Assembly: GCF_950023065.1 (NCBI RefSeq)
Contig: NC_088677.1
Coordinates: 64,691,469-64,755,468, forward strand
Length of the DNA: 64,000 nt
Source of the DNA: Planococcus citri
Taxonomy: Eukaryota; Arthropoda; Insecta; Hemiptera; Pseudococcidae
Reading direction: 5' to 3'
The translations under genes and the position numbers were made by a program. This document shows positions 38,201 to 47,000 of the stretch, piece after piece. How positions within the stretch are numbered: the stretch's first letter is position 1; every line of letters begins with the position of its first letter. A model generated the notes under the pieces. That model saw nothing but the letters and a program-made list of their open reading frames with translations. It was not told the DNA's origin and did no database searches.

Positions 38201-41200
38201 ATTAATTATACTCAAATTGTACTTTCGTAACGCACCTGATCACATAATATACACACCATCGTACCGTATATCCTACAAAATATTTGTATTTCAACTTTCA
38301 ATAACATTGCATAAACCATAAACTAGCTACTCGTTCGTATAGCTGGCTCTTTGAACGACGACGACGATGGAACATTTACATCGCCGTTCAACATTTATGG
38401 GGATTCCCAGGCCAACGCAAGCTTCCAGCGTGTAGGTAGATATAACAATTATCGTCGAGAAAAAAAGCGCTCGTGAGACGAACGAAAGTTCAAGAAACTC
38501 GCTTACGCAAGTTGATTAGAAACCTCGTAAGATAAACATTGTTTTCGTATAGCACAGCTCGTACAGGGTGTATCGAAAGTTCTACGACGTCGACTTTCTT
38601 TGGCTCGACATTTTGATTTTTTTGATAGTAATGACTCCAAAAAGTCGTCAACTCTTTTTTAAAACAAAAAACAGATTGTCCTATCCTAATAAGTTGATAT
38701 TCAACTAATTTATTAAGGGGTTTGAAAAGGACCATTCACAAAATCCGTTTTGTGATGGTCCATTTTCTTCGATTATAGACCAGTGTGACTTTTTTTACGG
38801 AACTTGGTGAAGGAGGGGGAGAGAAGGGATGGAAATGCCAAAAATAAATCAAAATGGCGATCAATCGAAAGGAAATCAATGTTGTATTCAGATATTCAAA
38901 AATCAACGTTCAAGAGTAATTTGAACTGAAGAGGAGAATTTTGATTTTTGAACTTGAGAAACCTCGTGTCTCCTCCCCCCCCCCACCATTCCACCAATCA
39001 ATATTGAGTGCTGAAATTTGGCTCGTACTTCTGAAGAGTGTCTTCGGTCATGTAGACGTGCCTTAATTGAGGGCAAGATTTCGACTTCTCAACTCTATCC
39101 TCCTCCTTTTCAGTTCCGAAAAAGGTATATTTTCTCGCCACCTTTAAACAGCCTTTGATCAACTAGATGGACTTTTTGAGGATTTTGACTTTTCAACCCC
39201 TGCTTTTAAATTTTTTATCAAAGAAAAGTGGACTTTTCAAATTTGTTCCGCGATTTCAACCCCTTCGAAAGTATTTGGGAGATTAAAATTTGGAATTTTT
39301 ATCTATAATGATGTTCTAAATACGTCTAAGGAAGGGGGGGTGGTTCTGTCTTTTCGATCTCTCCCAGCCCTTTTCAGGCAACTAAAAAGTGAATTTTCGG
39401 GCCCTTTTATAAATACAGTTTTCAATTTTGTGATATTAATGAAGATCTCTTGGCAAGTATAGGAGTTCAGATGTCCGACCTTGAAAAATGATTTCAACTT
39501 GAAAGTTACACATCATTTTTTTAAAATACATGCTTTTGCGATTATTCATGCAATAGTTTCAAATCCTATTCACCGAGTGTGCAAAAAATTAAGATGTGTG
39601 TTTATTCTTCGATTTTTTGGTAATTATCAATTTTTTTCAAAAAAGACGTTTTTACCATAACAATCATCCTCCCTTCTTCTTCGTGAAATTTTCAGAATTT
39701 TCGTTTACGGTTGCCTCCCCCTCTACCTTGCTCTTTTCTCAAAAAAATTTTGTTCGCAAGTTGCAATTTGAGACTCTTTACTTATTGAATATTTTCTTCG
39801 CTTGAGCTTTACATTTTTTGCTGAAATATAAAAAATGGGTAGGTAAGTTTTTTTGAAGTATAAAATGATATTTTTTCAATTTAAAATAAAAACCACATTC
39901 TTTTTGGCTCCAAATACTTCAAAAAAATTCTAAGCAAGGAATAAAAACAAGCTAGGAGAAACGAACCATAAACGGGCAGAATATTAAGACAGAAAAAGCA
40001 TCAACAAAAAATTGAACTTGTGCCATCAAAAAATATTACGAGCTAAAAATTTAAAAACATGGATTCAAAAACGTTCTAAAGACTTCGAATTTATTACCCA
40101 GGTGTTATTTTGTCTCAGGACTTATTAAAAGACAATTTATTTCATTTGGTGGAACCAGATTAAATTAAAATCATTATTGAAATCAAAAAAAAAAAAAAAA
40201 AAATGTTTTAAAAATCACCAGTCCCGAAGCTTTTTCTGAAAAAAAAAATCATTATTGTTAATTATTATTTTTTTTCAAAAATGGCTTTTAAATTTTGATA
40301 AGATTTGATAAACAACCTATACCCACTGAATTAATGCCCCCCCCCCCCACTTGAATAGTGTCTCCTCTAATATTCGATTTTTTGATATTATGATTAATGA
40401 TTATATTTGAACGAACCCCTTCGAATAATTTTAGATCAAGATCAGTATGAATGGGAGAAAAGAAAAACTCAGAATTTTTCAAACTGAATGAGGATTTTTG
40501 AACTTGCCAAACTAATGTTTTATGCAGTTTCTGTGTTTCACTCAAATAATTAACAAAAATTTCAAAAAAAATCAACATTTTTCGAATATCTACATTTTTG
40601 ACCATTTCTTGCAACAAGAAAAAAAAGGTAGGTACCTCAAATTTCTAAAATAATTAAGCTAAAAGTAGGAGTCATGATGGATTTTTTTTCAAGTACAATT
40701 TTGGAGTCATTTCGCCTCTTTTTTTCAAAAAATAAAAAGTGAGCAATAAACAGAGCTAACTTCATTAAAAGTATTCAGAAAACCTCCACAAAAAATTGAA
40801 ATCATGAAGCAAAAAATTTTCAAAACTGTCGAGTTTGATACAAATTCCACATAATATGGGCTTCAATTCAATTAATCATAAAATTTGTTAGAATATTGAA
40901 AAATATCAACGACTTTTTTTCTGACAATTTTTCGTATGATTTTTAAAATATGTATTTTGAGCAATTTTTGACTTTTGAAATACATTTTGTAATTATTTTA
41001 ATCAATTTTTTAATTTGTTTTATTAATTCTTAATCAAACAAGTTTTCTTTACGTTAGGCAAGTTTCGAGACATTTTAGAGTTTTTGAGTTGTAGATCGAA
41101 AAAATTCTACTACTTTTTGTATTTTTTCATAAAAGGATTTTGGGAACCAATTTATCCACAGCTAGTTGGAAATACGTCTTGATCTTGCTCAGCAAGGAAT

Positions 41201-41945
41201 AAAGTTCTCAGAACTGGTCAAAATTATCAAAAATTTTGCCCATGATCATGATCATGAAAATCGAGTTTTTTTTTGACACATCCAGGATAAATTCAATTCT
41301 AAGATTGAGTACCGATTAATTGGGGTTCAAAAAAATATCACCGCTTGAAATTGCTAAAAAATAATACGTATGCAATCAATGTATACTGAACTTGAAATAA
41401 AATATGAAGTCCAATTACTCATAGTTTTTTTGTAAACGGGCAATTTTTTCAAAAAATGAATTATGAAGAATTGAAGATGTACGCAAGTAAAAAAAAATTC
41501 ACATCCTTCATTTTATGGTATTTTTGAGACACACTGTAGGTACTAGGTAGCCCACAACGAAACCAGATCAAGAAAGATACACATTACATACACAGGGAAT
41601 TCCATAGAAGAACTTTACACTGTCATAAGACATTATATCTACTACATACATAACCACAAGCTTTACGTACTTATGCCTTGCGACATGGTTTTCATTACCA
41701 ATCTCGTACAGCATCATCACACATACATAATAATATTAGTACTGTTTCCACATATGTTTATAAACTACATATGTACTTATGAATAATTAAACTTCAACCA
41801 AGCCGCATGAACCATATACCTAGACCTACACAAGAAAAAACAAACCAACTCACTATTTACCGTTCAATACGACTAAGTATTTTGTATCATAAACCGTAAC
41901 AATGGCGTAAAGGTATCTGAATTTTCTTTTTCTCGCCACGGTCAT
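7984..41945 (-). CDS. RhoGAP-fold protein gene (ten exons), probable pseudo-GAP
   Basis: The reconstructed minus-strand gene joins exons 41945-41861, 37575-37493, 27735-27565, 22244-22067, 17170-16958, 12742-12487, 12199-12077, 11532-11358, 11270-11166 and 8220-7999. All are bounded by AG/GT and all phases agree, giving 537 codons before the last donor or a nearby stop. Residues about 141-310 form a RhoGAP domain: the start SKIFGAPL, then GMPKIAHRLCCYLEQYGL, then VIASLLKLWLHDLPHPLIP. RhoGAP domains normally speed GTP hydrolysis on Rho, Rac or Cdc42. Here the arginine-finger position is Gly181 (LFGV for the usual LFRV), the usual second arginine is His223, and the late Asn is not evident, while Lys219 is kept. 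It may therefore bind Rho GTPases without activating hydrolysis. Residues 1-113 are not recognised. Residues about 370-537 are polar and look disordered. Orthology is not assigned. The Met start at 41945 is the least certain part. Confidence 0.7.
8221..11165 (-). other. Intron 9 of the RhoGAP-like gene
   Basis: Non-coding, AT-rich, with a 22-base A run near 9253-9275 and many shorter A/T runs. No nested gene is seen. Confidence 0.55.
11166..11270 (-). CDS. RhoGAP-like gene, exon 9
   Basis: Has 35 codons, phase 0 at both ends, between the acceptor CATGTTTCAG| and the donor GAAAAG|GTGAGT. It is rich in Y and D (MSRYQISRLYDPQYDEP). The clean splice sites and unbroken frame support it. Confidence 0.75.
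11358..11532 (-). CDS. RhoGAP-like gene, exon 8
   Basis: Lies between the acceptor TATCGTTCAG| and the donor GCATCG|GTGAGT, and leaves in phase 0. It encodes a polar stretch with two serine sites in basic context (RSNSEE and RRVNSHEDF), probably a disordered regulatory tail. Confidence 0.75.
11533..12076 (-). other. Intron 7 of the RhoGAP-like gene
   Basis: Non-coding. Contains several GTAC/TAGGTACC words and no repeat of note. Confidence 0.55.
12077..12199 (-). CDS. RhoGAP-like gene, exon 7
   Basis: Lies between the acceptor CACTTTTTTTTCAG| and the donor ATCAG|GTACCT. It encodes ILERAFKLYLVREKKNRDGV and on to SVDKLI, phase 2 at both ends, just after the RhoGAP domain. Confidence 0.75.
12487..12742 (-). 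CDS. RhoGAP-like gene, exon 6 (end of RhoGAP domain)
   Basis: Lies between the acceptor TTGCTGTTTACAG| and the donor GAAAG|GTGAGC. It encodes YERKEVYDLNAELCNVLLAC, then NLGVLYTVVRLLYFYVTKWY, matching the later helices of the fold. The usual NLAxVFxP motif is replaced by QLPEMFAKIL. Confidence 0.85.
12743..16957 (-). other. Intron 5 of the RhoGAP-like gene
   Basis: Non-coding. Notable contents are an isolated copy of the 5-7 kb palindrome (ACGTTCGCGAACGA at 13754-13767), a C run at 14579-14589 and a G run at 14963-14971. The open frames over 13568-14346 lack any family resemblance. Confidence 0.5.
16958..17170 (-). CDS. RhoGAP-like gene, exon 5 (core of RhoGAP domain)
   Basis: Lies between the acceptor TTGTTTTTCAG| and the donor CAAA|GTAAGT. 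It encodes LKEPDLFGVCKKQGKLVERY, then DVKVIASLLKLWLHDLPHPL. The motif SLLKLxLxxLPxPLIP is the RhoGAP signature. The frame stays open past the donor to 16848, but only the GTAAGT end at 16958 gives the right phase for the next exon. Gly181 stands where the arginine finger should be. Confidence 0.9.
17171..22066 (-). other. Intron 4 of the RhoGAP-like gene
   Basis: Non-coding, repeat-poor compared with its neighbours. Contains only A/T and G runs (for example around 19734-19744) and random short frames. Confidence 0.5.
22067..22244 (-). CDS. RhoGAP-like gene, exon 4 (start of RhoGAP domain)
   Basis: Lies between the acceptor TTTCGCAG| and the donor TATG|GTAAGT, phase 0 in and phase 1 out. It carries the domain entry SKIFGAPLEDL and the helix GMPKIAHRLCCYLEQYG typical of RhoGAP folds. 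Confidence 0.85.
23090..23340. repeat. TCGATTAATCGA-rich tandem array, left part
   Basis: About two degenerate units share the words TTCGATTA, TCGATCATGATCGATTTTTG and CGAACATTAATCGAT, then the motif CATGAGTTCAAAAATCGCAAA. It is cut at 23340 by the foldback element and resumes at 26495 in mid-unit. Confidence 0.75.
23328..23340. repeat. 13-bp target-site duplication, left copy
   Basis: ATCGAACATTAAT directly abuts the left end GTGCCTGAAG of the foldback element and recurs exactly at 26495-26507 after the right end CTTCAGGCAC. Confidence 0.75.
23510..25559 (+). repeat. 162-bp monomer array with 808-bp higher-order unit
   Basis: Each monomer reads GGAGGGGAGAGGGGGG, then GTGGAAAAATAGCC, then AAGGTGGTGATGGTACGTTGT, then TTTTCAGAATTTTTCTATGC. 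Variants (GCCCTTTTTGAGG, GCCGTTTTCGAGG, GCCGATTTCGAGG, GCCATTTTTGAGG) recur in the same order: monomers at 23510, 23671, 23833 and 23995 match those at 24318, 24480, 24641 and 24803, each 808-809 bp away. This is a five-monomer higher-order repeat. Confidence 0.85.
25573..26325 (-). repeat. Inverted 162-bp monomers, right half of the element
   Basis: Reverse-complement copies of the same monomer (CCCCTCTCCCCTCCTATGC repeated). The right half has fewer and more diverged monomers than the left half, so the two sides are not simple mirror images. Confidence 0.85.
26495..27040. repeat. TCGATTAATCGA-rich tandem array, right part
   Basis: About four degenerate units of roughly 140-160 bp. Each holds a TTCGATTA or TTCGATTAATCGA word (about 26551, 26692, 26839 and 26997) followed by GATCATGATCGATTTTTGAT-like sequence and a copy of GAGATCAAAAATCGCAAATAA. 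Together with 23090-23340 it was one array before the insertion. Confidence 0.75.
27565..27735 (-). CDS. RhoGAP-like gene, exon 3
   Basis: Has 57 codons between the acceptor TTTATGTTTCAG| and the donor TCCAAG|GTGAGG, phase 0 at both ends. It begins CWIAVQDCCGEVMRG and continues into an acidic, serine- and threonine-rich linker rich in E and N before the RhoGAP domain. The join after NFTKGCF keeps the frame. Confidence 0.75.
30513..30863. mobile_element. MITE-like element with ACAGGGTGTCC ends (351 bp)
   Basis: The left end ACAGGGTGTCC, then TTCTGGAAATGGGTTTCCCTGA, is matched in inverted form by the right end (TCAGGGAATT-type sequence, CCAGAAGTGTGGACACCCTGT). GTGT flanks both ends, a possible 4-bp target duplication. 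There is no coding capacity. The superfamily is not assigned. Confidence 0.65.
31110..31700. repeat. Tandem duplication, two copies of about 317 bp
   Basis: Copy 1 (about 31110-31390) and copy 2 (about 31427-31700) share GGTGAGAAAATAATTCC at 31154 and 31471, TTCGGGCT with GTGGGCCCCTCAATTTTC, and the closing CCCTCCCATGAAAACCAAGC. Copies differ by scattered substitutions and small indels. Confidence 0.8.
37493..37575 (-). CDS. RhoGAP-like gene, exon 2
   Basis: Encodes VCSLHTLKNRKLTEDRF followed by KLWNFTKGCF and ends at the strong donor TTTT|GTAAGT. Phase 1 from the upstream exon requires the acceptor CCAAG| before 37575. A better-looking acceptor, TTTTTTTACCACCAG|, lies 5 bp upstream at 37580 but would break the frame with the exon at 41861. 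An unseen intermediate exon could change this choice. Confidence 0.6.
37576..41860 (-). other. Intron 1 of the RhoGAP-like gene
   Basis: Non-coding. The stretch 37600-38500 is less AT-rich and unique-looking, so it may hold regulatory sequence. An ACAGGGTGTATC word near 38570 resembles MITE ends but no partner was found. C runs lie at 38975-38984 and 40337-40348, and an A run near 40187-40203. Confidence 0.45.
41861..41945 (-). CDS. RhoGAP-like gene, first coding exon
   Basis: ATG at 41945 opens 28 codons (MTVARKRKFRYLYAIVTVYD and on to LVVLN) ending at donor AACG|GTAAAT in phase 1. The residues have the mix of a folded beta-rich segment, unlike the random frames around it. An acceptor-like GTAG just upstream of the ATG means this could be an internal exon or one with a short 5' UTR piece, so the start codon is provisional. 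Confidence 0.5.
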
Positions 41946-44281
41946 GCTACCTACACTATTACAATTTAGTATGTACATCCAGTCGACTTGAATAAATCCA
42001 ACCCTAAATCTCTGCCCCTACACCAGTATACGTACGTATGTTATTTATGTGCGAAAATATTGCACCGACGCGACGCGATTCGGCTTTATTATCATAGTTT
42101 TTTTTTATGGCAAATTTTAAAAATACTCCCGTCGTAAAAGGGTTTATATAAGATGATTTACGGTTCAGATGAATCCCTGGGTTTTTTTTTCTAATTTCTG
42201 CCGAGGTATAGTAAAACAAACTAATAAACTTGTAGGAATCGTGGGAGGTCGAAGGTGGGATTTATATGGAATTAAGATAAACGAACCGAGGAACATAAAA
42301 AATTCAGGGGTCACATCTGAGGCATCATTGGGCAGGGAATGAGATGGGAAAGATTGCAGAATTGAGATTTAAAAAAAAAAAATGAGTGAGAGTAAAAATG
42401 TTCCAAGTTGTGTTACAATTAAATTTATTTTCAAACCATTTTGAAAATCTCTAGCACCCTTGAATATATTTCATCACAGTTTTTTTTTTTTTTTCAATAA
42501 AAAATGTAGGTATCTCTCGATGCAAAATCCTGATACAATGATCATAATTCATAAGCAAGACTATTTATCCAAGATTGTATTTCTCATAAGCGATTTTATT
42601 GGTAATGGATCGATTCATAGAAAACAAAAAAACAAACAAAAAAAACTCTCTCTAACAATCTTCATTTTGACAAGTAAGAAAATATACACTCACACTTACG
42701 AGTATCTAAATAACGTCATACTCATGTTAGCCATCTTACGTAAATTGAATCAAACAAAGGTTACTTCAAAAACATGTCAATTTCCAATCCCTTTTAAAAC
42801 ATATCAAATTCTCACCTCATCGACATTAAACGAAAAAAACTGATGACGTCAATTGTTCGAATATTTCTTGTAGCGTGAATAAATTGAGAAGTGACAGCTC
42901 GAATGATTTCAGTAATTTCTTTATCCGCAAAAGCCTATCGCTTCGTATTTTCAAATAGGAATAATCTGATAGGAGAAAATTTTGAAAAAAGTGAAATCAA
43001 TTTGTTTTGACAACATTTTACAACGTCCTCTCTCCTTCTTCTGTAAAAACTACAATTTCGAGTCTCATACTCGTACAGAAAAAAAAAATACTCAATTTTG
43101 AGCAAACGTCACATTTCAGACCAATTCTTTCATTTGCGAATCTTTCAACAAAAATTATCGAATTTTGTCGCAATCAACCAACTGAATTGAAAGATTAATC
43201 CTCTTGAAACTGAATTCGAATCCAAATCCAAAAATCACAGATTTAAAAAAAATTCAAACCCACCGATTCACCTTTAACTGAAATGTTTATGTTGATGCTT
43301 CAATTCATCAAAAAAAGGAAAGCGATTACATACTTCCCATTATGCAAATCAAACTGCTGAAGAAAAAATCCACCCCTTTGAGACTCATCGATTGTATTGA
43401 TTTTCACAACAATTGCAGCTCAAAAAGACAACATAATTTTCTAACTACTACAAAAGATCAAATTACTCCTGGTTACAAAAGTGTGGGTGAAAGAGCGGGG
43501 GAGGGGGGATTTGAAGCATATAAACCTTCAAAATGAACATTTGCTGGGGTACCCTCCAAATTCAGATGTCAAATTTTAGCACTCTAGGTCACTTAAGGGG
43601 TTCTTCAGCCATGATACATAATTTAAATCCGTCAAAAAAGGCGCGAAAGTCCACTTTTTTAGAACTATGTAAGGGATGGAGAGGGGTTGAAAAGTCGAAA
43701 CTTGCAAAAATCACTTCTAGGCCATCCTACCGATGAAAATGCCAAATTTCAGCCTCCTAGGTCAATCAGAAAGGGCGAGAAGCGTGGTACAATAAAGGAT
43801 TTCAAGGGGGGGGGAATACAAAACAAACGGTTTCCTCTCTTCAAACTGCTCTTAGAGACTGATTTTCTATTGATTGATTTTTTTATTCTGACTTTATTTA
43901 AAAACCTCATTTTCACAATGAAATGAAAAATGAAAAATAAAAAAAAATCTGCAGTAAAATTGATAAAAATAGACCAATCTCATCCCCCTCCCCCAAACAA
44001 CAACCGTACCTCAAAAAATTGCTATAAAACGTTGACTTTCGGATACGTTAACATACAACTTTCGTTTTCCAGTTGATTGTCTCCTAATTTGACTTTTTTT
44101 TCACACCTTTCATCCTTTCACTGTCACTCCTGAAAATTTTAACATTGCTGATTCTGATTTCAAGATCAAGGTTCATTCTATCTGATATTTGAGCAAATTT
44201 TTTTGAAATGATTTTGGCAGCGGGGTTCCTAAAGTCTCGTCTGGAAAAAGGTTCAAATAACATATTCAAAATACGAGTGGG
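41946..44281. other. Non-coding stretch upstream of the first coding exon
   Basis: No convincing exon. The piece 43490-43800 (G-rich runs, GGGTTGAAAAGTCGAAACTTG, ATGCCAAATTTCAGCC) resembles sequence near 35040-35340 and, inverted, near 39040-39300, suggesting a dispersed repeat family. Confidence 0.4.
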
Positions 44282-45513
44282 TCATTCCATGCCAAATCGG
44301 CGGATTTTTGCACGAGGGGTCTTCGATTTTTTTCAAAATCAGATCATTTGTAGAGGTCATCAAACGATGACGAATGACGCAAACCGGACATTTTTTCGAT
44401 TTTTTTAGACGGAGCTGTGGCGCTTCAAAGTTCTCCAAAATGGCAGAAAATGGAAAATTTCAGTTGCAAATTGCTCCGGTTGTACGTGGTATAGAATTTT
44501 GAACTTTTTTTCAAATTGTAGTACTTTGAGAGGGTAATCGACGAGTGATGTCAAAATCAGTGTTGCCACTTTCAAAAACCTAAAAAAATCGATTTTAAAA
44601 CTTATAATTTAAATATAACCACGATGTCCGCCAGTAAAAATTCTGAAAAAATTCTCAGTTTTAGTCCTTTTTATGTAGAATGACATATCAAATAATTGGA
44701 CTGGCATCTTTTTTCATTTTCGAGAAAAAAAAATTACAAGTTTTACAATTGCTGCAAAAGTACCATCAGAAACCTAAAAAATAAAAAATTTTGCATTTTT
44801 GAAATATTTTACCAATGTGTAGACGATAATGTGAAAAAAATCCCCCTCCCCCCAATTTGTCGACAAATTGACGAAAAATGCATAATATTTCACTCTTGAA
44901 ATAAAAATTTATAGCACGAAAAATGTCAATTCGTTGACAAATGGGGGGAGGGGGATTTTTTCACATTATCGTCTACACATTGGTAAAATATTTCAAAAAT
45001 GCAAAATTTTTCATTTTTTAGGTTTCTGATGGTACTTTTGCAGCAATTGTAAAACTTGTAATTTTTTTTTCTCGAAAATGAAAAAAGATGCCAGTCCAAT
45101 TTTTTGATATGTCATTCTACATAAAAAGGACTAAAACTGAGAATTTTTTCAGAATTTTTACTGGCGGACATCGTGGTTATATTTAAATTATAAGTTTTAA
45201 AATCGATTTTTTTAGGTTTTTGAAAGTGGCAACACTGATTTTGACATCACTCGTCGATTACCCTCTCAAAGTACTACAATTTGAAAAAAAGTTCAAAATT
45301 CTATACCACGTACAACCGGAGCAATTTGCAACTGAAATTTTCCATTTTCTGCCATTTTGGAGAACTTTGAAGCGCCACAGCTCCGTCTAAAAAAATCGAA
45401 AAAATGTCCGGTTTGCGTCATTCGTCATCGTTTGATGACCTCTACAAATGATCTGATTTTGAAAAAAATCGAAGACCCCTCGTGCGAAAATCCGCCGATT
45501 TGGCATGGAATGA
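44282..45513. repeat. Near-perfect 1.23-kb inverted repeat (hairpin)
   Basis: The left arm 44282-44872 (591 bp) and right arm 44925-45513 (589 bp) are almost identical in reverse complement, separated by a 52-bp spacer. The ends read TCATTCCATGCCAAATCGG and its complement. Only a few differences are visible, for example CAAATAATTGG against CAAAAAATTGG and one or two near the spacer. There is no transposase and no clear flanking duplication. An open frame in each arm is the same sequence read twice and shows no protein family. Confidence 0.9.
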
Positions 45514-46843
45514 TTCAATATGATATACTTTGATAAAAATTTGATACAAAGATGCTGTTTGGTAACAGACTTTTTTCAGCAAAAAAAAACACCTACATTT
45601 CCATAAACACTGCAATAAAATACAAACTATTGAAATTTGAAAAAAATGACGAGGGCCTCTCGTATCACTAAAAATAAGCCATCAGCCCTTCATTTCCAAT
45701 TTTTTTTTGCTTCATAAATTTTGCGAGTCAACGTCTGTTTAAAAACTTTCAAACTCCTTTTCATTATTTTTTCCATTCATTAAAATTAATACTCGAGTTA
45801 TGTGCTTTTTAAAATGTAAAATATTATACAATATTCCATCAAATAAAATTCAATAAACGAAATATTTTTAAAATGGTTCATTTTTTTGATTATTTCATCA
45901 AGATATATCTATCACTCTTTCATCGATTTCTAATCTCCTCTTTCTAAGTTTCTAACTGAATGATGAAATTTCGTCTTTCGCAATTGCGCTATAAATAATG
46001 TGTAAATTCTTTAAAAGCTTATATCTCTTCCCCCTTTAAATACTTTTCTTCCCTCAACAACTTTTATTTTTCACTCCATAAACAATAAGCACAAAACCAA
46101 TTCATTCGAAAACCTACGTCATCATAGACTATACTTTTATATAGCTAATCGAGCAAGGAAAAAAACACTAAATTGAACAGAAAAATCCGATTCACTGGAA
46201 ATGACATTTCATTCATTTCAAATCATTAAAGGTGAACCTTTCGCAATGACGTATTTTCTACACAAAATGTCTGTTAAATATCTACATCAACTTTTTCCCG
46301 GTAAATCCTCGTTTTCGGTACATTAATCACTTGACGACATAAGCCTGCGTAACATTTTTTTACGTGCATTTTATTTGACGTCAGATCGTCAAATTCTTCA
46401 TTTTTTTGGCCACAAAAATAACCACATTTTGGTAATTTAAAACACGCCAATTACCACGATCACCGTGTACAATTGCACATTGTAATTTACTATTTGGTAC
46501 ATTTCATTAGTACAGGTATTAAATTACACCTCGAAACTATTTCATGACAGATCTTCACGTTAGACGATAATTTTTCGCGTGACAACGCATACGTTACGTA
46601 TACGTAACGCACATGTAACTCAATTAAAATAACGCATACTTAACATACTCTCGTATAGGTAAGTGTATTTAAAATGTAAATTGTTTGCACGCGTTTAAAA
46701 TCGAGTAGGTACTTCATAAATGTACCTAACTTGTCACCAAAAGCTCGACATTTTGAAAATTTCAACTTGAAAATCGATTTAACCTTACGAGCACTTCACA
46801 TTGACGTAACAATATTATTTAAAAATGGCGAGCGAAAATTTAC
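45514..46843. other. Non-coding stretch
   Basis: AT-rich with no exon recognised. It lies between the hairpin and the possible 5' exon of the minus-strand gene. Confidence 0.45.
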
Positions 46844-46990
46844 CTGCTTAATCAGCATAATTTTTCCATTTCACAACAACCAATCGATCGATAGTCGCGG
46901 CAAAATACGCGAAAATTTAGACGATATGCAATTTTGGGCTTGGGCTGAAGGGGGACGAGACGAGACCGGGTACACGAACAAGTACCGATG
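46844..46990 (-). other. Possible 5' non-coding exon of the RhoGAP-like gene
   Basis: On the minus strand a less AT-rich stretch ends in the good donor AAGCAG|GTAAAT (exon end 46844). It contains two ATGs that would open only short upstream frames (MEKLC then stop, and one out of frame with the main start) when spliced to the exon at 41945. The upstream limit at about 46990 is arbitrary. The assignment rests on position, strand and donor only. Confidence 0.25.
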
Positions 46991-47000
46991 TGTATCGTAA

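Noticed and set aside
42460..42843. A 127-residue plus-strand open frame
   Set aside because: It is low-complexity, starts in a T run and lacks any recognisable domain; long frames by chance are expected in sequence this AT-rich.
44208..45470. Open frames inside the hairpin arms
   Set aside because: The same sequence is read in both arms and gives no protein family.
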